From: Saccharospirillum alexandrii_A
GTDB taxonomy: Bacteria > Pseudomonadota > Gammaproteobacteria > Pseudomonadales > Natronospirillaceae
Direction: 5' to 3'
Assembly (NCBI RefSeq): GCF_043641555.1
Contig: NZ_JBHZRJ010000002.1
Coordinates: 1 to 64,000, forward strand
DNA length: 64,000 bases
In this document: piece by piece, positions 50,245 through 60,274 of the stretch
Numbering within the stretch: position 1 is the stretch's first letter
How the letters are laid out: each line of letters starts with the position of its first letter
The notes under the pieces: generated by a model
What the model was told of the DNA's origin: nothing
Database searches by the model: none
The model's input: the letters and a program-made list of their open reading frames with translations, nothing else
Program-made: the position numbers and the translations under genes

Positions 50245-50684
50245 TGGCTGCTCAACCCTTCTGGAAACGCAAGACGCTGGCGCAGATGACGACCGACGAG
50301 TGGGAGTCACTCTGCGATGGCTGTGCCAAGTGCTGCCTGCAAAAGCTCGAAGACGAAGACAGCGGGGAGGTATTCTATACCCGCGTGGTATGCCAGTATC
50401 TGTCCGACAGTTGCCGGTGCACGGTCTATCAGGAACGGCAACAGAAAGTACCCAACTGCGTCTGGCTGAAACCGGAAGACGTCGATCAGTTTTTCTGGCT
50501 GCCCAGCACCTGCGCCTACCGGCTGGTAGCCGAAGGCGAAGACTTACCGGAGTGGCACCCGCTGCGCGCGCACGACAGCCAGCGCATTCATGCAGTTGAC
50601 GCCTCGGTGCTGCACCTTGACCCGGTACGGGACAATGAAGTGCCGGAAGAAGACTGGGAAGACTACATCATCGATAACGTCTAA
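50244..50684 (+). CDS. ycgN: YcgN/YkgJ-type cysteine-cluster protein
   Basis: A 146-residue protein with the conserved cysteine cluster CDGCAKCCLQ near residue 24 and further cysteines (VVCQYL, SCRCTVY, NCVWL, TCAYR), as in the UPF0260 YcgN family. It may bind a metal or iron-sulphur cluster. The ycgL-ycgN pairing is common in gammaproteobacteria. Start ATG shares its A with the ycgL stop. Confidence 0.88.
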   Translation: MAAQPFWKRKTLAQMTTDEWESLCDGCAKCCLQKLEDEDSGEVFYTRVVCQYLSDSCRCTVYQERQQKVPNCVWLKPEDVDQFFWLPSTCAYRLVAEGEDLPEWHPLRAHDSQRIHAVDASVLHLDPVRDNEVPEEDWEDYIIDNV

Positions 50685-50719
50685 CTCATTACAGCGATTT
50701 TTTGGAATTCAAATAACTC

Positions 50720-51088
50720 ATGATTTATCAAGACATCTACTGGACGGCTGCCGTTGCCTACGGCCTGGGTGTGATTGGCTTCTGGCTGGTCGTGTGGCGG
50801 ATTGGCCGGCTTCTGCCGTGGCGCCCGTTGCGCTGGTGGATCACCTGGATCTACCTCTGTGTTGTCCTCACCCCCTGGCAGGGCACCGAACCGGAGCCCT
50901 ATTACGCGCCCGCGATTATCGTCGCGGCGTTTGATTTCATGGATGTGGGCCTGAACGCCAGCCTGGCGATTCTGATGCCCATGCTGCAGGCCATGGTGGT
51001 CGGTACGCTGGTGATCGTGATTCTGGGCATCGTATTGCGACTGCGCAGCATGAAACAAGCCGATGAGGCCCCCCCGGAAGCCGGTTAA
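50720..51088 (+). CDS. Small integral membrane protein, unknown
   Basis: A 122-residue protein with three predicted helices (AVAYGLGVIGFWLVVWRIG, WWITWIYLCVVLTPW, MLQAMVVGTLVIVILGIVL) and a short polar tail. No family is recognised. It is followed by two further membrane-anchored genes, the last a VWA protein, and may act with them. The Shine-Dalgarno is weak. Confidence 0.65.
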   Translation: MIYQDIYWTAAVAYGLGVIGFWLVVWRIGRLLPWRPLRWWITWIYLCVVLTPWQGTEPEPYYAPAIIVAAFDFMDVGLNASLAILMPMLQAMVVGTLVIVILGIVLRLRSMKQADEAPPEAG

Positions 51089-51250
51089 AGTGTAAAAACA
51101 CCGTCAGGTCTGTTATATCTACACGCCGTTTGAATGCCTTCCAGATCAGGCGGCAGGCATTGACAGATTCATGATACCGCTGCCCGTGCCGATAGCGCGG
51201 GGCAGGGGAGTCCCCATAATAAATACCCGCAGTGGTGGTAAGGAGTAGGC

Positions 51251-51916
51251 ATGGCCCTTCATATTTTCGTTCTGATCGCCGTAATGCTGATGTCCGGCGT
51301 TTTTGGTGGCCTGGTCAACTATTACATGTTGTCCCAATACGATCCGGATACCACCAGCCTGCCGCGCAGCCTGGTGGTCGGCATCGGGGCGGCCTTTCTG
51401 GTGCCGGTGGTACTGGCGCTGGTTAACAGCGACCTGATCGCCCAGAGCCAGGAAGATTCGAGCCGTTTTCTGATTTTCACCGGCTTCTGTCTGATAGCGG
51501 CCATTGCCAGTCGCTTTGTGGTGACCAGTGTATCCGACAAGATTCTGGCCGAAGCCAGAACCGCCCGGCAGCAGGCCGACCGCGTGATGCATGAGCTTTA
51601 CCTGGTTCAGGCAGAAATCAAGCCATTAATCGAAGCCGAAACCGAAGATGACCAGCCAGTACCGGCCGAAGCGCTGACGCCCGATGAAGAACTGGACGTC
51701 ACTACGGCGCAAGTGCTGAAAACCCTGGGTAACGGCCGCTACATTTTTCGCTCTTTGCAGGGCCTGTGCGACGAAACCGATGCCACCGAAGCGACCATGG
51801 TCAAAACCCTCGATATTATGGTTGCCCGCAATCTGTCCGGTCGCATCATGGGCAAGCACGGCATTCGCTGGCACATCACCGAAGCGGGCCGCCGCATGCT
51901 GGCCAGAATGGGGTGA
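51251..51916 (+). CDS. Membrane protein with C-terminal winged-helix-like domain
   Basis: A 221-residue protein. Residues 1-95 hold about three membrane helices (IFVLIAVMLMSGVFGGLVNYYML; SLVVGIGAAFLVPVVLALV; FLIFTGFCLIAAIASRFVV). A coiled-coil-like linker is followed at residues 150-221 by a winged-helix-like domain (LKTLGNGRYIFRSLQGL...MVARNLSGRIMG...WHITEAGRRML). The N-terminal part resembles proteins annotated as YEATS-associated helix-containing; that match is from memory. AAGGAG precedes the ATG. Its role is unknown; the cytosolic domain could bind protein or DNA. Confidence 0.62.
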   Translation: MALHIFVLIAVMLMSGVFGGLVNYYMLSQYDPDTTSLPRSLVVGIGAAFLVPVVLALVNSDLIAQSQEDSSRFLIFTGFCLIAAIASRFVVTSVSDKILAEARTARQQADRVMHELYLVQAEIKPLIEAETEDDQPVPAEALTPDEELDVTTAQVLKTLGNGRYIFRSLQGLCDETDATEATMVKTLDIMVARNLSGRIMGKHGIRWHITEAGRRMLARMG

Positions 51917-52029
51917 CGGCCTGCCAATGGCCCGTTGATTGCACTGCAGCTGTAATACAACGATCGTCGGCGACTGACCGGTAAAGAACGGCAACAAGTC
52001 GCCGATGTTATAGCCATGGGAATCTTTGG

Positions 52030-54318
52030 ATGACAGCTATGCTGGGACAGTCAGGTTGGCCACGCCCTATTCGTATGCGGGTGTTTGGTGTGCTTTTGGG
52101 GTTAGTACTGGTCTCGCTTGTGCCTGCACAGGCAGAAACCCCGCCTCAACCGACCGCCAGCGACGTGCGTATTCTGATCGATATTTCCGGCAGTATGCGC
52201 GACACCGACCCCCAGAATCGCCGGACACCGGCGATTAACCTGCTGATCGACGCCATTCCCAATGAAGCGACGGCCGGGATCTGGAGTTTCGGGCGCTACG
52301 TTAACCTGCTGGTACCTCACGACCCGGTGACGAATGACTGGCGCGCCAGTGCCCGTGCCCGGGTGGCCGATTTGCGCGCTATTGCCCAGCGTACCAACCT
52401 CGGCGCCGCCCTCGACGATGCCGCCTACGACTTTGGCTTCTCGACCTACAGCCCGCCGACCGACGTTATTCTGATCACTGACGGCCAGGTTGATATCGCC
52501 CCCAATACCGATGTGAACCGGGTCGAACGCGACCGGATTCTCGACACCGTCATTCCCCGTTTTGCTGCTGCCGGTGCCCGCATTCATACCCTGGCACTGG
52601 GTGGTGCTGCCGATGCGGGCTTATTGGAACAAATGGCGAGTCAGACCGGCGGTGTGTTTGCCGAAGTTCGGCAGCCGGCAGAGATGCAGTCGTTCATCGT
52701 GCGGGTATTGAACTCGGTTCGCCCGGGTAATGAACTGCCTTTCGATGGTCGCAGGTTTACCGTCGATGACCAGGTCACCGAACTGACTGCGATGGTGATG
52801 CATGATGCAGGCGAGGTCGAGTTGCGCCAGCCTGACGGCACTCTGAATTCGGTCGCCTCACCCGGATCACAGCGTTGGCAGGCCGGGCAGGGCTATACCC
52901 TGATCAGTATCGATAACCCCGAAGCCGGGCGCTGGGAAGTGCTGGGCGATATTAACGATGACAGCCGCATTCAGGTGGTCTCCGACGTTAATCTGTACTG
53001 GACTCAGCCAACCGGTTCGGTGGTGCTGCAAGACCAGCCACTGATTCTGGAACTGGGCGTTGCTGATGCCTCGGGTGACGTGGTGCCCGACGCGCTGATT
53101 AACGTTATGACCCCTGCGTTACGCATAAATGGCCGTCAGGTCGATGGCCTGCGCTGGGATGGCCGGCAGCTTCGGGCCCAGATTCCCAATACCTACGGTG
53201 ATGCAGACATCGAACTGGAAGTGACGCTCGATGGCGGCACTTTTCAGCGCCAGATCCGTAAAACCGTGGTGAACCGGCCAGCCTTGCTGTCAGAGTTGCT
53301 GGTGACGGATCAGGGCATTCAATGGCGCCTGTACCCGGCCGACCGCGGTCTGGTGTTTGAGCAGGTCGATTTGCAGGCGATGATTGAAGGCCCGGTGAGT
53401 CGCGAGCAAGGCTTTCAAACCCACGCCAGTGGTTACTTTTATGTCAATTTGTCAGCCGACCTGCCTGATGGCAATTACCGGCTGAGCCTGGCGGGCGACG
53501 CCGACGTCAACGCCCGGCGAGTCTCCCAATTCGGCGTTGCGCCGATAGAGCTCACATTGCCACTGCCCGCGGATTGGCCCCGCATACTGAACCCCGAGGC
53601 GCTTCCCGCTGAGCCGGTAACGATGACCGGGCCCGAAACCGAAGCGGCTTTCATTAAAGAGCCGATGCCCGAGTTCGAAGAATTGAGTGTGCAGACACCG
53701 GTTGCGGCTGACAACGCCCAAACCGACCCGATAGCAGAGACCCAGGAACCGGCAGAACCCTTCCCCTGGCTACGCTATCTGTTGCTCAGCCTGCCGGGGC
53801 TGCTGATACTGGGGGCCTTCTTTCTGGTTTACCGTCGGCTCGACCAGCGCAGCAAGGGGGAAGCAGAAGACTTGCTGGCTGAAGACCGGGGCATGGCTGA
53901 TGTTGCCATGGGTGATCTGGAGGGTCTGGAAATGACCGCTGATCTCGATGATGCCAGTATGGATCAGGGTATCGACCAGGCCCGAGACAGCCAGGCCAGC
54001 GATCAGGATGCGCCCGTTGTCGACGATGTGTTCGATGCCGATGAGGCTGAGCCCTCACCGCCGGAACGCACCGAAGCCCCGCGCGTCAGTATGGAAGACA
54101 GCCTCGATACCCGGGCGCTGGATGAAGATGTCTGGGGTGAGCTGGACAGCGAGCCCGACCCGCTCGATGACCTGGATGCCGGTGAAGACGATGATCTGTT
54201 CGACATCAGCAATCTGGAAGATGGCCTGTCCGATCTCGAGAACCTGAACCTCGACGAGGACGATCCGTTCAAGGACGACCCCTTCGACGACGCCGAAGAC
54301 GATCCCGCTAAACGCTGA
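52030..54318 (+). CDS. Membrane-anchored VWA-domain protein with acidic tail
   Basis: A 762-residue protein. A signal peptide ends near residue 36 (VFGVLLGLVLVSLVPAQA/ETPP). The von Willebrand A domain follows (residues about 45-235) with an intact MIDAS motif, LIDISGSMR, and a Thr/Asp pair (TNLGAAL, LITDGQVD). Beta-rich domains fill the middle. One membrane helix lies near 580-600 (YLLLSLPGLLILGAFFLVY), then a strongly acidic cytosolic tail of about 160 residues. The VWA part is therefore periplasmic. Partners are unknown; the two membrane genes just upstream are candidates. Confidence 0.8.
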   Translation: MTAMLGQSGWPRPIRMRVFGVLLGLVLVSLVPAQAETPPQPTASDVRILIDISGSMRDTDPQNRRTPAINLLIDAIPNEATAGIWSFGRYVNLLVPHDPVTNDWRASARARVADLRAIAQRTNLGAALDDAAYDFGFSTYSPPTDVILITDGQVDIAPNTDVNRVERDRILDTVIPRFAAAGARIHTLALGGAADAGLLEQMASQTGGVFAEVRQPAEMQSFIVRVLNSVRPGNELPFDGRRFTVDDQVTELTAMVMHDAGEVELRQPDGTLNSVASPGSQRWQAGQGYTLISIDNPEAGRWEVLGDINDDSRIQVVSDVNLYWTQPTGSVVLQDQPLILELGVADASGDVVPDALINVMTPALRINGRQVDGLRWDGRQLRAQIPNTYGDADIELEVTLDGGTFQRQIRKTVVNRPALLSELLVTDQGIQWRLYPADRGLVFEQVDLQAMIEGPVSREQGFQTHASGYFYVNLSADLPDGNYRLSLAGDADVNARRVSQFGVAPIELTLPLPADWPRILNPEALPAEPVTMTGPETEAAFIKEPMPEFEELSVQTPVAADNAQTDPIAETQEPAEPFPWLRYLLLSLPGLLILGAFFLVYRRLDQRSKGEAEDLLAEDRGMADVAMGDLEGLEMTADLDDASMDQGIDQARDSQASDQDAPVVDDVFDADEAEPSPPERTEAPRVSMEDSLDTRALDEDVWGELDSEPDPLDDLDAGEDDDLFDISNLEDGLSDLENLNLDEDDPFKDDPFDDAEDDPAKR

Positions 54319-54556
54319 CTGGCGAGAACTCCAACATTTGAACATCGGTTTAGGCTGTTTACTCACAGATAGCCTGTTTACTGTGCGCTCTATTCATTAA
54401 AGAGTTGAATTCTGCTCGGTAAAAAAGAGACAATCGGGTCAGCAAATAAAACAAACGTTTGAATGAAGCCAGTGTCAGCCAGGGTAGTTTAAGGCAAGCG
54501 GGCATGCAGTCAGGCGGAATACGCATTGATCGACAATAAGAACGAGAGGAGTGTCC
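54319..54556. promoter_or_regulatory. fadD upstream region with direct repeat
   Basis: The sequence CTGTTTACT occurs at 54355-54363 and again at 54374-54382, spaced 19 bases, so on the same face of the helix. They could be half-sites for a regulator of fadD. GAGAGGA at 54544-54550 is the fadD ribosome binding site. Confidence 0.4.
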
Positions 54557-56218
54557 ATGAGCGACGTTTACACCCATACGCAATACCCGGGCGGTATGAA
54601 AGCCACGGTCGACCCGGAAGCCTTCGACACAGTGCTCGATCTGTTCGACCAGAAAACCAAGGAATTCGCCGACAAGCCGGCCTACAGCTGCATGGGCCAG
54701 ACGCTGACCTACGCCGACATCGATCGTCTGTCGGGCAACTTTGCCGCCTATCTACAGAACGAGACCGATCTGCAACCCGGCGACCGAATTGCGGTGCAGT
54801 TGCCCAACATTCTGCAGTACCCAATTGCGGTCTTTGGCGCACTGCGGGCGGGGTTGATCGTGGTTAACACCAACCCGCTGTACACCGACCGGGAACTGGA
54901 ACACCAGATGAACGACTCGGGTGCCAAGGCGCTGGTGGTCTACGCCGGCATGGCTGCCCAGGCTATTCGGGTTCAGCCAAAAACCCCTGTACAGCGCATC
55001 ATCGTCACCGAAATTGCCGACTTGCATCCGGGCCTGAAGCGGGTACTGGTCAACACCGTGGTGAAGAAGGTCAAGAAAATGGTGCCGGCCTACGACACCA
55101 GCAAGGTAGGCAGCTTCCGCGATGCCCTGAAAAAAGGCAGCACCAAAACCTACAAGCGCGCCGCCAGCGGTCACGATGACACCATTATTTTGCAGTACAC
55201 CGGGGGCACCACCGGTGTGGCCAAGGGCGCGATGCTGACCAACCGTAACCTGATCGCCAACATGCTGCAGTGTTACGAGTTCTTCAAACTGACGCTTAAA
55301 GACGGCCAGGAAACCTTTGTAGCGCCGTTGCCGCTGTACCACATCTACGCCTTTACCGTGAACTGCATGACCATCATGCTGACGGGTAACCACAACGTCC
55401 TGATTCCGAACCCGCGCGACATTCCCGGTTTCGTCAAAGAGCTGGGCAAGCACCGGTTCACCGGGTTTGCCGGTCTCAATACGTTATTCGTTGCGTTAAT
55501 GAATAACGAAGACTTCAAGAAAGTTGACTTCAGCGCCCTGAAACTGACCATCTCCGGTGGCATGGCACTGACGCATGCGGCCGCTGAGCGCTGGGAGGAA
55601 GTCACCGGCTGCCCGATCTCGGAAGGTTACGGCATGACTGAGTCGTCTCCGGTGATTTCGTTCAACCCGGCCGGTCATCAGCAACTGGGCACCATTGGTA
55701 TTCCGGCGCCGAATACCGAAGTCCGCATCGCCGACGACGACGGCAAGCTGCTCGGCTTCGATGAACCGGGTGAACTGCAGGTGCGCGGACCTCAGGTTAT
55801 GAAGGGCTACTGGAACCGCCCGGATGACACCGCCAAAACCGTCGATGAAGACGGCTTCCTGAAAACCGGTGATATTGCCGTGTTGCAACAAGACGGTTAC
55901 CTGAAAATTGTTGATCGCAAGAAGGACATGATCGTCGTCTCCGGCTTTAACGTTTACCCGAACGAGATCGAAGACGTGCTGACGCGCCACCCGAAAGTGG
56001 TGGAATGCGCCGCCGTTGGTGTTCCTAGCGAGAAAACGGGCGAGGCGGTGAAAGTCTTTGTGGTGACCAACGGACCGGTTGAGGAAAAAGAACTTTCCGA
56101 CTTCTGCCGTGAAAGCCTGACGGGCTACAAGGTACCCAAACAGTTTGTCTTCCGGGATGAACTGCCGAAGACGAACGTGGGCAAGGTGCTGCGCCGCGAG
56201 TTGCGCGACACCGAATAA
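54557..56218 (+). CDS. fadD: Long-chain acyl-CoA synthetase
   Basis: A protein of about 553 residues, near the length of E. coli FadD. The AMP-binding signature is LQYTGGTTGVAKGAML, with YGMTESSP and the acyl-adenylate motif GFLKTGDIAV, DRKKDMIVVSGFNVYPNEIE, and a C-terminal Lys region (TNVGKVLRREL). It activates fatty acids with ATP and CoA at the inner membrane for beta-oxidation. ATG 54557 is chosen because GAGAGGA precedes it by six bases; GTG 54551 is in frame. Confidence 0.9.
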   Translation: MSDVYTHTQYPGGMKATVDPEAFDTVLDLFDQKTKEFADKPAYSCMGQTLTYADIDRLSGNFAAYLQNETDLQPGDRIAVQLPNILQYPIAVFGALRAGLIVVNTNPLYTDRELEHQMNDSGAKALVVYAGMAAQAIRVQPKTPVQRIIVTEIADLHPGLKRVLVNTVVKKVKKMVPAYDTSKVGSFRDALKKGSTKTYKRAASGHDDTIILQYTGGTTGVAKGAMLTNRNLIANMLQCYEFFKLTLKDGQETFVAPLPLYHIYAFTVNCMTIMLTGNHNVLIPNPRDIPGFVKELGKHRFTGFAGLNTLFVALMNNEDFKKVDFSALKLTISGGMALTHAAAERWEEVTGCPISEGYGMTESSPVISFNPAGHQQLGTIGIPAPNTEVRIADDDGKLLGFDEPGELQVRGPQVMKGYWNRPDDTAKTVDEDGFLKTGDIAVLQQDGYLKIVDRKKDMIVVSGFNVYPNEIEDVLTRHPKVVECAAVGVPSEKTGEAVKVFVVTNGPVEEKELSDFCRESLTGYKVPKQFVFRDELPKTNVGKVLRRELRDTE

Positions 56219-56233
56219 CAGCGCCGTTGTATG

Positions 56234-56270
56234 AGACGCAAGACGGGGATGCCTGGCTTGCGTCTTTTCT
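56234..56270 (+). terminator. Rho-independent terminator after fadD
   Basis: A perfect 9-bp stem AGACGCAAG / CTTGCGTCT with a 14-base loop is followed by TTTCTGTTT, 16 bases after the fadD stop. The stem resembles the start of the 17-bp repeat unit. Confidence 0.75.
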
Positions 56271-56290
56271 GTTTCTGCTCTCTGGCTGTT

Positions 56291-56318
56291 TTACGTTCCT
56301 TATCCAGATGCCTATAAT
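56291..56318 (+). promoter_or_regulatory. Probable hrpA promoter
   Basis: TATAAT at 56313-56318 is preceded by TTACGT at 56291-56296 with a 16-base spacer, and lies 30 bases before the hrpA start. Confidence 0.5.
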
Positions 56319-56347
56319 GCCGTCCCTTTTGGCAGACAGGTCCATGC

Positions 56348-59300
56348 ATGCCGTCCAGTGCAGTATCAACCACGGAAATGACGCCCGATCTGGTTCAGCA
56401 GAACCTGTCGCAGTGCCTTGTTCGTGACCGGCATTATCTGACACAGCGCTGCAAGACCTGGCGTCAGCAACTTAACAAAGGGGAGGCATCGCCTTCCCTG
56501 GTGGCGGCCATTGAAAAAGCCTTCGTTCGTTCACGAGAAGGGTTTGTGGCGCGCGATCAGCGGGTTCCCGAAATACGCCTGAACGAAACACTGCCGGTTT
56601 CCGAGCGAGCCGAGGACATTCTTGCGGCGATCAGCAACCATCAGGTGGTGGTCATCGCCGGTGAAACCGGCTCGGGCAAAACGACGCAGATACCGAAGTT
56701 GTGCTTGCGGGCCGGGCTGGGCCGCTCAGGGATGATTGGTCACACCCAGCCACGCCGGCTGGCAGCTCGCTCGGTTGCCGATCGTTTGTCGGAAGAATTG
56801 AATGTTGAGCTCGGGCATCAGGTGGGTTACCAGGTTCGATTCACCGACCAGTCCAACGACGACACCCTGATCAAGCTGATGACCGACGGCATACTGTTGA
56901 ACGAGATTCAGCAAGACCCGTTCCTCAACAAATACGACACCCTGATCATCGACGAAGCCCACGAGCGCAGTCTGAACATCGACTTTCTGCTGGGCTATCT
57001 GAAGCAGTTGCTGCCACGCCGGCCGGATCTGAAACTCATCATCACCTCGGCGACCATAGACGTTGAGCGTTTCTCAGAGCATTTCAGCCAGGCCCCGGTG
57101 ATTGAAGTGGCTGGGCGCAGCTACCCGGTGGAGCATCTCTACCGGCCAATGAGCCCGGATGAAGACGATTACGCCTCTGACCTGCCCAGTGCCGTGCTCA
57201 ATGCCGTTGAAGAAATCGAGCAGCTTGAACGGGCCGGTAAAACCGCAAACAGCGGTGGTGATGTGCTGGTATTTTTGCCCGGCGAACGGGAAATTCGCGA
57301 GACGTTCAATACCCTGAAGCGGGCCCAGCTGCGTCATACCGAGTTGTTGCCGCTTTATGCGCGGTTAAGTGCCAGCGAGCAACAGCGCATTTTTGCCAGC
57401 CACAGTGGCCGGCGCATCGTGCTCTCGACCAACGTTGCTGAAACCTCGCTGACGGTGCCGGGCATTCACTACGTGATCGACAGTGGGCTGGTGCGCATCA
57501 GCCGCTACAGTTACCGGTCCAAAATTCAGCGCTTGCCGATCGAGCCGATTTCCCAGGCGTCGGCCAATCAGCGGGCAGGGCGGTGCGGTCGTATTGCGCC
57601 GGGTCTGTGCATCCGCCTCTACGATGAAGAAGAGTTCCAGCAACGACCGGCCTTTACCGACCCGGAAATCCTGCGCACCAACCTGGCCTCGGTGATTCTT
57701 CAAATGCTGCATATGCGGCTGGGCAAGGTGGAAGACTTTCCGTTTCTGGAACCACCCGATAGCCGGATGATTCGGGATGGCTATACCCTGCTGACCGAAC
57801 TGGCCGCCGTGACCGACAAGGGACATTTGACACCGCTGGGCAAAGAGCTGGCGCGACTGCCGGTAGACCCACGCCTTGGGCGCATGGTGATTGAGGCCAA
57901 CCGGCAGAAATCGCTGAGAGAGGTGCTGGTGATCGCGGCTGCGCTGTCGATTCCCGACCCGCGCGAGCGCCCTCAGGAAAAACAGCAGGCTGCGGCCGAA
58001 AAACACGCTCAGGATAAAGACAAGGATTCCGACTTTCTGGCCTTCTGGAACCTCTGGCAACGCTACGAGGAAGAGCGCCAGACGCTCAGTCAGGGTCAGT
58101 TGCGCAAGTTCTGCAAAACCCAGTTTCTGAATTATCTGCGCATGCGCGAATGGCGTGATATTCACCGCCAGTTGCACTTGCTCGCCAAGTCACTTGGCTT
58201 TCGACTGAACGAGCAGGCGGCCAGTTATGAGCAGGTGCACAAGGCACTGGCATCCGGCCTGTTGTCGCAGATTGCGACCTACAAGGAAGACAAGCTCTAC
58301 ACCGCCGCACGGGGCCGCCAGTGCCGGATTCATCCGTCATCGGCGTTGTCACGCAAAGGCCCTAAATGGCTGGTAGCGGCGGAATTGGTGGAGACCACCC
58401 AGGTCTTTGCGCGCACCGTAGCGCGCATTGAGCCGGCCTGGCTGGAGCCGCTGGCGATGCATCTGGTGAAACGCAATTACACCGACCCGCACTGGGAGAA
58501 GAAGCGCGGCCAGGTCGTGGCCAAAGAAACGCTGATGCTCTATGGCCTGCCCATCGTGGCGCAGCGGCCAGTGCATTTCGGGGCGATTGACCCGGCACAG
58601 GCGCGGGAGATCTTCATCCGTTCTGCGCTGGTGGAAGGCGAATTTCAAACCAAAGCGCCTTTTTTTCAGCGCAACCGGGCCATGCTGGCCGAGGTGACCG
58701 GCCTGGAAGACAAGGCCCGCCGCCGCGATATTCTGGTCGATGATGACCAGTTGGTGGCGTTTTACGACCAGCGCATCCCGCACGACATCGTCAACGCCGC
58801 CGGCTTTCATGCCTGGCTCAAAAAACAGCCCCAGGATGCGCTGGACCTGACGCCGGAAGCGCTGATGCAGCATTCGGCCGATCAGGTCACCGAGCAGCAA
58901 TACCCCGATTTCATCACCGTCGGTCGCATGAAACTGCCGCTGAAATATCAGTTTGAACCGGGCACCGACGCCGATGGCGTCACCATGACCGTGCCCGCTG
59001 GTGCACTTGCGCAATTGCCCTCCGGTCGGCTGGAGTGGCTGGTGCCAGGCATGCTTCGCGACAAGATCATCGCACTGATCAAGGCGCTGCCGAAATCCTA
59101 CCGGCGCAACTTTGTGCCGGTGCCGGATTTTGCCGATGCGTTGATGAGCAGCCTGGCCGCCGATGACACCCCGCTGACCAAAGCCATCGGGGAACGCCTG
59201 TTCCGGATGACCGGCATTCGCGTACCGCAGGATGAGTGGCAACCCGACAAACTTGAAGCCCACCACCGGTTCCGGTTCGAGGTGGTTGACGATGCCGGTA

Positions 59301-60274
59301 AGGTCATCGCGTCCGGTCGTGACCTCGATGCGCTGAAATCACCCGCCAATGCCCAGGCGGCAAAAGATCGGGCAACCGCTGGCAAGAGCCGTGAGCAGGA
59401 AGCGGGGCCCGCCCATTATACCGACTGGTCGTTTGCTGATCTGCCCGAGGTGGAGCACCGCATTCAGGCCGGTATTCATATAGACGTCTTCCCGGCGCTG
59501 GCTGACAAGGTGAATGCCGTCGCGATTGAGTCCTTCACCCAGCAACCCTGGGCGGAACAGCAGCACCGCCAGGGGTTACTGCGTCTGGCCTGGTTTCAGC
59601 TGGAGCAGCCGCTGGGGTATCTGGCCAAACGGCTGCCTGCCTTCAAGGAAAGCGCCTTGCTGTTCGCACCCTACGGCAAAGCCGACCCATTACGACAGGA
59701 TATGCTGTGGGCAACCCTGGCGCGCACGCTGGACCGGGGCGGCAAGTTGCCGCGCACCCGGTCGGCATTTGCCGCTTGGGTCGAGGCCGGTCGGGGCGAA
59801 CTGGTTGAGCAGGGTGAACAGCTGGCCCGTCAGGTGCACGATGTGCTGCACCGCCACCATCAGGTTCGTAAACAATTGAAAGGGCGCGTGACCTTTGCCA
59901 CAGCCTTCCTATACGCTGATGTGGCTGCGCAGCTCGATCAACTGGTGTACCCGGGGTTTGTCAGCGCCACCCCGGCCGAGTGGTTTACCGAAATGCCCCG
60001 GTATCTGGAAGGCGCCGACCGGCGCCTGAATCGGGCCGGGGGTATTCCCGCGCGGGAGCAGTTCTGGGTGGATGAACTGGCCGGTTTCTGGCAGCGTTAC
60101 CAGAGCAAGCAGCGCACCCTGGCCGAACAGCAAATGGTCAGCCAGGCATTGACCGAGTTTCGCTGGCTGCTGGAGGAATATCGGGTCTCTCTGTTTGCGC
60201 AAACACTGGGGACCCGGATGCCGGTCTCGGCCAAGCGACTGGAAAAACAATGGCAACAGGTACTCGCTGAATGA
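56348..60274 (+). CDS. hrpA: ATP-dependent RNA helicase HrpA
   Basis: A 1308-residue DEAH-box helicase, almost the same length as E. coli HrpA. Motifs in order: GETGSGKTTQIPKLC (near 106), TQPRRLAARSVADRL, IDEAHERSLN (near 200), TSATID, VFLPGEREI, STNVAETSLTVPGI, QRAGRCGR. The helicase-associated and the long HrpA C-terminal domain (DUF3418-type) follow. It acts on RNA or stalled ribosomes. Start ATG 56348 follows another ATG at 56344 in a different frame; ATG 56378 is an alternative. It overlaps the next gene by 4 bases. Confidence 0.93.
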   Translation: MPSSAVSTTEMTPDLVQQNLSQCLVRDRHYLTQRCKTWRQQLNKGEASPSLVAAIEKAFVRSREGFVARDQRVPEIRLNETLPVSERAEDILAAISNHQVVVIAGETGSGKTTQIPKLCLRAGLGRSGMIGHTQPRRLAARSVADRLSEELNVELGHQVGYQVRFTDQSNDDTLIKLMTDGILLNEIQQDPFLNKYDTLIIDEAHERSLNIDFLLGYLKQLLPRRPDLKLIITSATIDVERFSEHFSQAPVIEVAGRSYPVEHLYRPMSPDEDDYASDLPSAVLNAVEEIEQLERAGKTANSGGDVLVFLPGEREIRETFNTLKRAQLRHTELLPLYARLSASEQQRIFASHSGRRIVLSTNVAETSLTVPGIHYVIDSGLVRISRYSYRSKIQRLPIEPISQASANQRAGRCGRIAPGLCIRLYDEEEFQQRPAFTDPEILRTNLASVILQMLHMRLGKVEDFPFLEPPDSRMIRDGYTLLTELAAVTDKGHLTPLGKELARLPVDPRLGRMVIEANRQKSLREVLVIAAALSIPDPRERPQEKQQAAAEKHAQDKDKDSDFLAFWNLWQRYEEERQTLSQGQLRKFCKTQFLNYLRMREWRDIHRQLHLLAKSLGFRLNEQAASYEQVHKALASGLLSQIATYKEDKLYTAARGRQCRIHPSSALSRKGPKWLVAAELVETTQVFARTVARIEPAWLEPLAMHLVKRNYTDPHWEKKRGQVVAKETLMLYGLPIVAQRPVHFGAIDPAQAREIFIRSALVEGEFQTKAPFFQRNRAMLAEVTGLEDKARRRDILVDDDQLVAFYDQRIPHDIVNAAGFHAWLKKQPQDALDLTPEALMQHSADQVTEQQYPDFITVGRMKLPLKYQFEPGTDADGVTMTVPAGALAQLPSGRLEWLVPGMLRDKIIALIKALPKSYRRNFVPVPDFADALMSSLAADDTPLTKAIGERLFRMTGIRVPQDEWQPDKLEAHHRFRFEVVDDAGKVIASGRDLDALKSPANAQAAKDRATAGKSREQEAGPAHYTDWSFADLPEVEHRIQAGIHIDVFPALADKVNAVAIESFTQQPWAEQQHRQGLLRLAWFQLEQPLGYLAKRLPAFKESALLFAPYGKADPLRQDMLWATLARTLDRGGKLPRTRSAFAAWVEAGRGELVEQGEQLARQVHDVLHRHHQVRKQLKGRVTFATAFLYADVAAQLDQLVYPGFVSATPAEWFTEMPRYLEGADRRLNRAGGIPAREQFWVDELAGFWQRYQSKQRTLAEQQMVSQALTEFRWLLEEYRVSLFAQTLGTRMPVSAKRLEKQWQQVLAE

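Noticed and set aside
58349..59266. Minus-strand open frame inside hrpA
   Set aside because: HrpA is continuous and full length on the plus strand; the antisense product shows no family features.
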